64,000 nt of DNA, from contig DAISKD010000002.1 of NCBI GenBank assembly GCA_036821185.1, positions 62,001 to 126,000 of the forward strand, in the 5' to 3' direction. Source of the DNA: CALJTV01 sp036821185 (lineage in GTDB: Bacteria > Chloroflexota > Dehalococcoidia > GIF9 > UBA5629). A program made the translations under genes and the position numbers. A model generated the notes under the pieces. It did no database searches. It saw nothing but the letters and a program-made list of their open reading frames with translations, and was not told the origin of the DNA. Below, one piece after another: positions 1-7,862 of the stretch. The number at the start of each line of letters is the position of its first letter. The first letter of the stretch is position 1.

Positions 1-143
1 TAAACTAATGGCTAGTAGACGCTGAAGTGAAACTATAGCAAACTATTCAGGTCTTGTCAACAACGGCAGCAGCCTTTCCCTTTCCTTGGTCGCGTTGATG
101 TGCTACGGTTTCTTTTTCGCTATACCTACCCTCCAAGGTCCGG
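1..143. other. window edge, no gene seen
   Basis: This stretch lies downstream of the minus-strand esterase. I see no convincing coding frame, RNA gene or terminator hairpin in it. Confidence 0.5.
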
Positions 144-1691
144 TCAAAACGCGCTCAGCACTGCATCGGGTACCTTTTCCCACGCCTGTCGCTCTTCATC
201 ATAAGGGGCATCCTCAAGCCGGCACTGTTTCCCCAGTATCATGGTCTGCCTGCGCTCACCGTAGGTCTCCCAGCTACCTAAGCTGGGACAGGTAGGGTCA
301 CCGCGCCGCGCAAAAGATGTCCAGGCGTCCTGTATTTTTTCGGACAAAGCCCAGGCCTCCTCGCTGGACCCGGTGAAGTTGTCGTCCAGAATACCGAAGA
401 CGAAGCCCAGCTCCAACGCATGGCATGAGCCGAGGGCACCATCCTTCCACGGCGACACCCAGTCAAAGAGGTACATATAATTTCTTTTGTTGCGACTGCG
501 GTGGGCTTCGGTGAGCCGGATTGCCGGTATACGGAAGATCCTGTCCGTCTGGATGGCGGTGAATAAATCGACCGGCGCAACCGACCAGCCGCGCCTGGCG
601 CGCGCCTGGCGGTAAGCATCAACAAGCGCTACCGCATCTGCGCCCGGTATCAGCCGCTGGCAACGACGCAGTAGTTTAGCTTCGTCCATCTCTGCCAGCC
701 TGGCATCCACAAGGGCAAACAGTTTCCACTCGTCCATGGTGGTGCCCACCATGATGACGACCTCGTCCGCCGAGCCATTCGTAATGGCACGGGGCGGCAT
801 ATCGGGGACTACAGAGCCGTCGACGACCGGTCTTAAAGGCAGGTCGACCAGCCCTGATCTGGGGTCACGCGCTCTGGCGCTCAGCTCCTTATGGGCATCT
901 AGAAGCTGTTCCGTAGTCAGCGACCACAGCTTCTCTGGTTCGCCGGGCTTTATGCCCAGGATGTCAAGAAACATCTCCGCCACCTTCACAGCGCGCTCCA
1001 CGGAGCTGACATGGTGACCGGCGCCGCTCTGTAAAATAGCCTTGTGGAACAGACCTTTCGCTTCTGGCATTGCTAACAGCGTCCCCACGCTCATGCCACC
1101 GGCAGACTCGCCGAAAATGGTCACATTACTGGGGTCGCCACCGAAGTTAGAGATGTTGTCCCGCACCCACTGCAAAGCGAGCATTTGGTCGAGCAGCCCT
1201 TCATTACCCGTGGCCGGGATTTTGCCTTTGGTCACTTCGTTCAAGTTAATAAAGCCGAAGACATTAAGCCGATAGTTAATGGTGACCACCACCACGTCCC
1301 CACGCGTCGCCAGGCGACGGCCGTTATATACCAGCCAAGAACCAGCGCCGGTGGTGAAGCCACCACCATGAATCCAGACCATCACCGGGCGCTTAGCATC
1401 ATCCAGACCAGGCGTCCAGACGTTAAGGTAAAGGCAGTCCTCATTCTGTGGCTGCTGCTCAGGTGGACTTAGTAGGGGGATCTCCATAGGCACCTGCGGG
1501 CAAGTTGCTCCGAACTCCTTAGCCGGTCGCACACCGCTCCACGGCTGTAGCGGCTCAGGTGGCAGCCAGCGCCTTTTGCCCACCGGCGGTGCCGCGAAGG
1601 GCACGCCCCGAAAAACGTACGTCCCCTTCCTGAGTATGCCATCTATTTTCCCGAAAGTGGTCTCCACGATTGCCCCTGTGGTCTCAGCCAT
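144..1691 (-). CDS. type-B carboxylesterase (para-nitrobenzyl esterase family)
   Basis: A 515-residue alpha/beta-hydrolase expected to hydrolyse carboxylic esters. Visible marks of the type-B family are the EDCLYLN signature at residues 84-90, the oxyanion-hole HGGG at 108-111 and the nucleophile elbow GESAGG with Ser196. A His near residue 423 in a CHALELGFVFG context fits the catalytic His. Length is normal for the family. There is no signal peptide, so it is probably cytoplasmic. The ATG is preceded by AGGATGAGCT, a usable ribosome site. It follows two solute-binding proteins on the same strand, but a strong terminator lies between, so it is probably transcribed separately. The natural substrate cannot be read from sequence. 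Confidence 0.9.
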   Translation of the reverse strand: MAETTGAIVETTFGKIDGILRKGTYVFRGVPFAAPPVGKRRWLPPEPLQPWSGVRPAKEFGATCPQVPMEIPLLSPPEQQPQNEDCLYLNVWTPGLDDAKRPVMVWIHGGGFTTGAGSWLVYNGRRLATRGDVVVVTINYRLNVFGFINLNEVTKGKIPATGNEGLLDQMLALQWVRDNISNFGGDPSNVTIFGESAGGMSVGTLLAMPEAKGLFHKAILQSGAGHHVSSVERAVKVAEMFLDILGIKPGEPEKLWSLTTEQLLDAHKELSARARDPRSGLVDLPLRPVVDGSVVPDMPPRAITNGSADEVVIMVGTTMDEWKLFALVDARLAEMDEAKLLRRCQRLIPGADAVALVDAYRQARARRGWSVAPVDLFTAIQTDRIFRIPAIRLTEAHRSRNKRNYMYLFDWVSPWKDGALGSCHALELGFVFGILDDNFTGSSEEAWALSEKIQDAWTSFARRGDPTCPSLGSWETYGERRQTMILGKQCRLEDAPYDEERQAWEKVPDAVLSAF

Positions 1692-1807
1692 AGCTCATCC
1701 TCCACTAAGAAAAAGTTTTGGGCTAATTGTAGTGGCTTTTTCTGCTAGCGTCAATCAGGCTGGCTAAGCATACAAAAGACGTCGCCAGCATTTTAAGACT
1801 GAAAATA

Positions 1808-1847
1808 AAGGGGGGAAGCCCGTAGCTGTGAGCGGGCTTCCCCCCTT
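1808..1847 (-). terminator. Rho-independent terminator of the first solute-binding protein gene
   Basis: A perfect 15-bp stem (arms AAGGGGGGAAGCCCG and CGGGCTTCCCCCCTT, 10-base loop) starts 24 bases past the stop codon of the solute-binding protein. Read on the minus strand it is followed by a T-rich tract (TTTATTTT). Confidence 0.9.
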
Positions 1848-1871
1848 AAGACCACCGGATGCAGCGCCTTT

Positions 1872-3614
1872 CTACTTGGCAAGCATCGACTGCTTCAGCT
1901 CTTGGTCAATCCAGATGTATCTGGTGTAATTCAAGACATTGTAATAGCCCAGCGAGGACTCGCCGCTAAAGTTCTTTACCCACGGCCACCAGAACCGATA
2001 GTAATATGGTCCTGGCATCTGGATGACATATACCTGCTCCATGATATAGGGCAACACCTCCCGGTGTATTTTGTCCACCGCAGCCTCGTCGGGGAATGCC
2101 GCCAGCATATCCTCGCGCGCCTTGTTCAGCACCGGGTCGTTTACGTAGCTACCATTAAACATCCCGCCACCAGTATAGTTAATAGCCTTGAAATAGGTGC
2201 CTATGCCCGAGTTGCTGGCCTGCATCATTTCATCATACGCCCTTCTCACATGAAGGGAAAGGTAGGTGGAGTAGTCCTTAGGCTCAATCGTCAGCTCCAC
2301 CCCTATCTTTGACCAATAATCCTTGATAAGCTGCAAGACATCGACGACCATGCGGGTATTATAACACGGCATCTTGACCTTGAAGCCGTTGGGGTAGCCA
2401 GCCTCAGCCAGGAGCTGCTTCGCCTTCTCCGGATTGTAGTTGTACAGCTCCTGCACCGACTTCGGCATCTGTTCTAGTGGCACGTAGGCACCGGAATATT
2501 CCTTCACATGTATGATAGGCCACTTGATGGCAAGCCCGTCTCCGCCGAAGTACCGGTCAACTATCCCCTTGTAGTCAATCGCCATCGATAAAGCCTGCCG
2601 CACCCTCTTATCAGCAAAAGGCATGTCCTTCTTGTCCGTCCTCATATAAATACAATAGGTAGCATCTTCGGAAAACCGCGCATGTCTCAACTGCGGCATG
2701 CGCAGGAATTCCTGTGCTATCTCCCACTCCACAGTCGCTATGTCAAGCTGACCGGTGCGGAAAGCGGCGTGGAAGGTAGACTCGTCAGGTATGACATGCA
2801 GCTTGACCCCGTCAAGATATGGCAACTGATCACCCTTACCGGGACCGATCGGATTCTTCTCCCAATAGCTGGGGTTGCGCGTAAATGTGACTATGCTGCC
2901 GGGCATAAAATCGGTGAGCATGAACGGACCGGTGCCGATGCTGTTCTTCCAGTCATTCAAGTTGCCGAACTGTTCCACAGCATCTTTGGGGAAGATGCAC
3001 ATGTAGTCAGGTAGCAAGGTGATGACATCGCCGAAATACAGCGGGTCGCACTTTACCACCACGGTGTAAGGGTCAGGTGCAGATATGTCCATGGTCTCAC
3101 ATGCCTTGGGGTATGTCTGCCTCATGTAGGCTGTGGGTAGAGTGCACTGGCGCTTTAGGGAGAAGACGACGTCATCGGCGGTAAGCTCCCTGCCGTTGGT
3201 CGGCGGCTTGTTGTGCCACTTGACCCCCTTGCGCAGATGGAAGATTATGGTGTGTTTTCCCTGTATCTCCCATCTCTCAACCAGAGACCCGGCCTTGTGT
3301 TCCAGGCGGTTGAGCCCTCCTCCGACAAACCAATCGCACTCTTTGGTGCCATGCCCACCGGCATGCCCCTTGGTCCAGTCCCCAGTCCACAGCTCGTCAT
3401 TGGTAAATTTCAGGGTGGTGCAATATGCGTGACCCCGGATTGCATCGTCAAAAGCGGGAGGGTCGGCAGCGATCCTTAAGTTAAGGGTGCCACCATAAAC
3501 TGGCTTCGCCTTCTCCTCGCCTACCTCTTTGACGCCCCTGGCACAGCTGCTGACCATCAGCCCGGCAATCAGCACCAGCACCAAAATATACACTACCGTT
3601 GTCTTCTTTATCAT
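1872..3614 (-). CDS. ABC transporter family-5 substrate-binding lipoprotein
   Basis: A 580-residue extracytoplasmic solute-binding protein of the DppA/OppA type (SBP_bac_5), which delivers peptides or other oligomeric or amphipathic solutes to an ABC permease. The N-terminus has a Lys-Lys start, a hydrophobic core and the lipobox-like VSSCARG, so it should be lipid-anchored at Cys24. The mature part has the family's TADDVVFSLKR segment and the FADKRVRQALSMAID segment. The ATG is preceded by GGAGG. It is a close paralogue of the frameshifted gene just upstream. No permease or ATPase gene of this system lies in the window, so partners and ligand are unknown. Many Dehalococcoidia carry expanded families of such proteins. 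Confidence 0.92.
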   Translation of the reverse strand: MIKKTTVVYILVLVLIAGLMVSSCARGVKEVGEEKAKPVYGGTLNLRIAADPPAFDDAIRGHAYCTTLKFTNDELWTGDWTKGHAGGHGTKECDWFVGGGLNRLEHKAGSLVERWEIQGKHTIIFHLRKGVKWHNKPPTNGRELTADDVVFSLKRQCTLPTAYMRQTYPKACETMDISAPDPYTVVVKCDPLYFGDVITLLPDYMCIFPKDAVEQFGNLNDWKNSIGTGPFMLTDFMPGSIVTFTRNPSYWEKNPIGPGKGDQLPYLDGVKLHVIPDESTFHAAFRTGQLDIATVEWEIAQEFLRMPQLRHARFSEDATYCIYMRTDKKDMPFADKRVRQALSMAIDYKGIVDRYFGGDGLAIKWPIIHVKEYSGAYVPLEQMPKSVQELYNYNPEKAKQLLAEAGYPNGFKVKMPCYNTRMVVDVLQLIKDYWSKIGVELTIEPKDYSTYLSLHVRRAYDEMMQASNSGIGTYFKAINYTGGGMFNGSYVNDPVLNKAREDMLAAFPDEAAVDKIHREVLPYIMEQVYVIQMPGPYYYRFWWPWVKNFSGESSLGYYNVLNYTRYIWIDQELKQSMLAK

Positions 3615-3948
3615 TCTTGTTCCTCCTTTCAGCTCTAAAAATCTAAAATATGTGACCTCTCAGGACGAGACTTCCACAGCATTCACCCCCTCTACCTTAT
3701 TCTGAATCTGGTGGTAAACGAAAAAGACGAGGGGCACAATATACAGGATACACTACACCTCGTGCCTTTATCGGACAAATACTGCTTCCCACCCCTAAAA
3801 ACCTGCTATAGGATATACTTTAACAGACTTGCTGCACCCTGTCAAGACATGCCGGATGGACTTTGGTCACGTTTTTGCGAAAACCGTGGCACTGAAACCT
3901 GACATCCATTGGGAGAGACGCCATAATGCCGCAAGTCCTAAAAGAAAC

Positions 3949-3984
3949 GAGGAAGCCCGACGAAAATCGCCGTCGGGCTTCCTC
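3949..3984 (-). terminator. Rho-independent terminator of the second solute-binding protein gene
   Basis: A perfect 14-bp stem (arms GAGGAAGCCCGACG and CGTCGGGCTTCCTC, 8-base loop) with a T-rich tract (GTTTCTTTT) on the minus strand. It lies just past the stop of the frameshifted gene. The arm core GGAAGCCCG is shared with the terminator at 1808-1847, which suggests that the terminator was copied with the gene duplication. Confidence 0.88.
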
Positions 3985-4015
3985 AAACTCCAACCGACTC
4001 TGGCTTGGCGCCCTT

Positions 4016-5753
4016 CTATTTGCCCAGCATAGACTGCTTCAGCTCCTGGTCTATCCAGATATATTTGGCATAGCTAAAGGTGTTATAGTAGCCAATCGAG
4101 GCTTCGCCGCTGTAGTTCTTCACCCAGGGCCACCAGAACCGGTAATAGCGCTGTCCCGGCAGCGGGATGGTATAGCATTGCTCGAACAGGTACGGTAACA
4201 TTTCGGCATGTATCTTGTCCACTCTGGCTTCATCAGGAAATGCTGCCCCCATTTCGTCCCTCGCCTTGTTAAGCACCGGGTCATCTATCAAGCTGAGGTT
4301 GAACATTCCGGTACCAGTATAGTTTGTACCCTTAAAATAAGCGCCGACGCCAGCACCTGTCCACAAGGCCATATCATCATAAGCTCGCCTGACAACTAGG
4401 GACAGTAACACGCCATAGTCCTTAGGTTCAAGTATTAACTCCACGCCTACCTTTGCCCATGAGTCCTTCACCATTTGCAGCAGGTCTGAATATAGGCGCT
4501 GATTGTAGAAGATTATCTTCGCCTTGAACCCATTGGGGTACCCGGCTTCAGCCAGAAGCTGCTTTGCCTTCTCCGGCTGGTACTTGAATACCTCCTGTGC
4601 TGACGGTGGCAATTTTTCGAAGGGCACAAATGCATTGGCATACTCCCTCGTGTTCGGGACCGGCCAACCGTACAGCCTACCCTTGCCACCGAAATACTCG
4701 TTTAGTATTTTATTACGGTCAATAGCCATGGACAGTGCCTGCCGCACCCTCTTATCAGCAAAGGGAGAGTCCTTTTTATCCATCCTCATGCATATAGCCA
4801 GTCCGGTATCCCCCTCAAACTCGACATGCTTCAGCTCCGGTCTGTTCAGGAACTCCAGTGCCGTCTCCCAATCGAGAGTGGCTATATCAAGCTGACCGGT
4901 GCGGAAAGCCGCAATGGCAGTGGACTCATCAGGAATGAACACCATTTTAACACCATCCAGATATGGCAACTGGTCTCCTTTTCCCGGTCCAATCGGGTTC
5001 CGCTGCCAATAATTGGGGTTACGCACATATGAGATAACGCTGCCAGGCACAAATTCGGTCAACGTAAATGGGCCAGTGCCGATATTGTTCTGCCATTCGT
5101 TCATGTTACCGAACTGCTCCACAGCATCTTTGGGGAAGATGTGAGCATAATCAGGCAGCGTAGTGATGACGTCGGCGAAATATTCTGGCTTACATTTGAT
5201 GACCACGGTATAGGGGTCCGGTGCTGATATCTCGGTGGCCCCAGCCGCCTTAGGGTATGTCCTCTTGAAATAGGCTGTGGGCAGAGTCAACATACGGTTC
5301 AATAGAGTAGACAACATCCTCAGCCGTTACCTCCCGACCGTTGGTCGGCGGCTTGTTGTAGAACTTGACGCCCTTGCGCAGGTGGAAGATGATGGTATCC
5401 TTGCCCTGTATCTCCCAACTCTCAGCTAAACATCCGGCCTTGTGTTCCAAGCGGTTAAGGCCACTAATGAACCAATCGCACTCACCGGTGCCATAGCCAC
5501 CGGCTTTCCCCTTGGTCCAGTCGCCTTCCCAGAGCTCATCGTTGGTCAGCTTTAAGGGGTAAGTGTTGTAATGGGGCTGGATGGCATCATCAAAATAGGG
5601 TGTGAGCTCGACCCTGACCGTGAGGGTGCCACCGTAAACAGGTTTTTCTTTCTCCACGGCCACCTCTTTGACACCCTTAGCACAGCTACTACCCACAAGG
5701 GTGACGATAGCAACTAAGATAAAAAGGCAGGCTAGCATCCGGTTTCTTGTCAT
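4016..5753 (-). pseudogene. frameshifted family-5 substrate-binding lipoprotein
   Basis: A paralogue of the gene at 1872-3614 split into two frames. The N-terminal piece starts at ATG 5753 behind GGAGGAAACACAC, has a lipoprotein signal (VGSSCAKG) and runs to TAEDVVYSI. The rest (NRMLTLPTAYFKR onward, to WIDQELKQSMLGK) continues in another frame. Aligning the junction to the paralogue's VVFSLKRQCTLPTAYM shows that one extra base, the plus-strand c at about 5300, explains the break. Everything else is intact and well conserved. It is either a recent natural frameshift or a sequencing or assembly error. An intact protein would be about 560-580 residues with the same solute-delivery role as its neighbour. 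Confidence 0.85.
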
Positions 5754-5870
5754 GTGTGTTTCCTCCAATTCAGCATAATGTGGTCCACGCACCTTGAACG
5801 CTATTCAGTTACCTTGTAGCTTCCATAATTATCACCACCTTTCTCTAAATGCTCCTGCAAGTACCAACCG

Positions 5871-6530
5871 TCAATTTTTGCTTACGCTTTGCGCCCGACT
5901 GACCGGCTTCTTGTTTGCCCGAATGCTGGCAAGGATGGAATCGGTCTGTTTCCTGATATACTCCTCCAGGGTATACCGCTTTTTCAGCAGCCACCTCCTA
6001 TTTGCCCAGGCATTGGCAGCAACCACAATATTGTGGGCCACCAAATATGTGTCCTCTATTTCAAACTCGCCAGCTTTCACCCCCTCGGTGAGCAGCTGGG
6101 TGAAATATTCAACCTTCTGTATCTCCCGGTCGAAAATAGTCTGCCTTAGCTCCTTTGAAGCCGTCCAAACGATGTGATTGTGTAAGTTGTATAGACCTTG
6201 AAGCTCATCCGCATTCTGAAAGTACATCCTGATCGATTCCTTCAGAGCCTCAACAGGGGATAAGCCTTTCACCCGCTCCCTCATTTCCTTAAGCAAACGC
6301 TCATGATATGAGTTCCCATACTCCGTGCTCAGCCACAAAAGGTCATCTTTCGACCCGATGTAACGGTACAGCGCACCGATGGTCAGACCACAGGCCTCTG
6401 CTATCGCCCGCATGCCCGTCTCCCTGAACCCTTGGGCCATAAAAAGTTCCGTCGCCACCTTACATATCTGCTCCCTTCGTTTGGAAAGGAGTTCCTTATC
6501 GGTGATCGAATGCCGAATCTGTTTCATCAT
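5871..6530 (-). CDS. TetR/AcrR-family transcriptional regulator
   Basis: A 219-residue regulator. Residues about 15-65 form the TetR helix-turn-helix domain (RREQICKVATELFMAQGF, then TGMRAIAEACGLTIGALYRYIGSKDDLLW). The C-terminal part is the variable ligand-binding and dimer domain, with a basic tail. The start is ATGATG behind GAGGTGGGG. It is the first gene of a same-strand run leading into the two solute-binding protein genes, 78 bp before the first of them. It therefore probably controls itself and perhaps them. A long palindrome about 60 bp upstream of its start is the likely operator. The effector is unknown. Confidence 0.9.
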   Translation of the reverse strand: MMKQIRHSITDKELLSKRREQICKVATELFMAQGFRETGMRAIAEACGLTIGALYRYIGSKDDLLWLSTEYGNSYHERLLKEMRERVKGLSPVEALKESIRMYFQNADELQGLYNLHNHIVWTASKELRQTIFDREIQKVEYFTQLLTEGVKAGEFEIEDTYLVAHNIVVAANAWANRRWLLKKRYTLEEYIRKQTDSILASIRANKKPVSRAQSVSKN

Positions 6531-6590
6531 TTCCCCACCTCGATGAACTACTTCACGAAGACAGCTTCGTAACGTCGGGTAAGCGCTTGG

Positions 6591-6620
6591 GTTAACAATT
6601 GTTAGCTAACAATGGCTAAC
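6591..6620. promoter_or_regulatory. palindromic operator upstream of the TetR gene
   Basis: The core 6598-6613 is a perfect 16-bp palindrome (ATTGTTAGCTAACAAT). The 30-bp block 6591-6620 stays symmetric about the same centre (6605/6606) with two mismatched positions per arm, since GTTAAC on the left faces GGCTAAC on the right. Size and position fit a TetR-dimer operator controlling the regulator at 5871-6530. Binding is inferred. Confidence 0.65.
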
Positions 6621-6840
6621 TGAGAATAACCTTTCGGCAGGGATTTGTCAAGTTGATATCCTGGCTGACCACGACAAATCTACAGGCAAATCGCTGGCGC
6701 GACCTCAGTAATTAGCAACCGGATAACGCGCGATCGATTACCAGTAGAATCTAGCGTCGCCTGAGTTGTTAAAAGTCCGTTATAGGACTGCCTTGCGCAG
6801 GCGGTTGCGCTCCTCTGTGTTACCGGCGCGTTTGATATGT
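6621..6840. other. intergenic, no gene seen
   Basis: Between the TetR operator and the end of the activase gene. Two very short inverted repeats (AGTCC/GGACT at about 6770, GCGCA/TGCGC at about 6795) lie downstream of the activase stop. They lack a T tract, so I do not call a terminator. Confidence 0.4.
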
Positions 6841-7806
6841 TTATGACGAGCCCGCTTCAAGAGGCGTTTTTCTCTTTACCATGCCGGACCAGTGCGTAAA
6901 ATTAAGCCCTTCTCTCCTTGCTATCTCCACCAGCGATTCCATAACGTCCGCCGTGAGCATGTCCACCCCTTCTAGAGACCAAGGGCAACCCAGCCGGCGG
7001 TACTTTGCCGAGCAAGTATTATTGAAAGCTAGCAAATCATAGCGTTCTGCCGTGGGGAGATTGTCTCTGATGAAACGGGCTATCCCCCTGATATTGTCTT
7101 CGCTATCGGTATACCCCGGTATCACCGGCGTCCGCACCCACATGGGTTTGCCCAGCCTAGCTATCTCGCGGGCGTTATTCAGCACCGTCTGGAGCGAAAT
7201 CCCCGTGTATTCCAGATGTCTTGCCTCGTCTATTATCTTTATATCGTAGAGAACAAGATCAGCCATCCTGATTAGAGGCTGCAACCTCGTCCAGGTTACC
7301 CCTCCAGAGGTGTCCAGCACGACGTGTATCCCTTCCCGGGAGGCAGCCTGCATCAGGGCAAGCGAAAATTCAGGTTGCATCGCCGGCTCACCACCGGATA
7401 AAGTCACTCCCCCTCCTGACTTTTCATAAAATATTCTGTCGCGCAGCACCTGCTCAAGCACTTCATTTACCGTGACGCGTCGCCCGATTACTTCCAGGGC
7501 TGCAGCCGGACATGCCCTGACACAGTCGCCACAACAATCGCAAATATCTCTAGCGATGAGCATACCGTCGGAGGTGAGCTGCAGAGCCGACTTAGCGCAA
7601 GCTTTTAAGCATTCCGTTGCTCCGATACATCGAACCTCGTACCATACGAGGTGCGGCTGCATCTTCATCCCCTCAGGGTTGTGACACCAGGGACATCGCA
7701 ATGGGCATCCTTTGAGAAACACCGTGGTGCGGATCCCTGGACCATCCTCGGTGGAGTGGCGCTGAATATTGAAAATCATTCCGGTAAGATTGTTCGATTC
7801 AGTCAA
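6841..7806 (-). CDS. glycyl-radical enzyme activating enzyme (radical SAM, PflA-like)
   Basis: A 321-residue radical SAM protein that would abstract a hydrogen from the conserved glycine of a partner glycyl-radical enzyme. The SAM-cluster motif CxxxCxxC is at Cys34, Cys38 and Cys41 (GCPLRCPWCHNPEG). An inserted ferredoxin-like domain at about 58-110 carries two further Cys clusters (CIGATECLKAC and CDCCGDCVRAC), typical of activases of the dehydratase/lyase branch rather than of PflA itself. The GGE-type SAM motif appears as TLSGGEP. The start is a TTG behind GGAGGGATTTCG. It lies 56 bp downstream of the glycyl-radical enzyme at 7863-10277, so the pair is very probably co-transcribed. It is the only activase in the window and may serve both paralogous enzymes. 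Confidence 0.92.
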   Translation of the reverse strand: MTESNNLTGMIFNIQRHSTEDGPGIRTTVFLKGCPLRCPWCHNPEGMKMQPHLVWYEVRCIGATECLKACAKSALQLTSDGMLIARDICDCCGDCVRACPAAALEVIGRRVTVNEVLEQVLRDRIFYEKSGGGVTLSGGEPAMQPEFSLALMQAASREGIHVVLDTSGGVTWTRLQPLIRMADLVLYDIKIIDEARHLEYTGISLQTVLNNAREIARLGKPMWVRTPVIPGYTDSEDNIRGIARFIRDNLPTAERYDLLAFNNTCSAKYRRLGCPWSLEGVDMLTADVMESLVEIARREGLNFTHWSGMVKRKTPLEAGSS

Positions 7807-7862
7807 CGAAATCCCTCCACCCTCTCTAGGCGCTCAGATTGGCTATCCGCTGATAACAGCAG

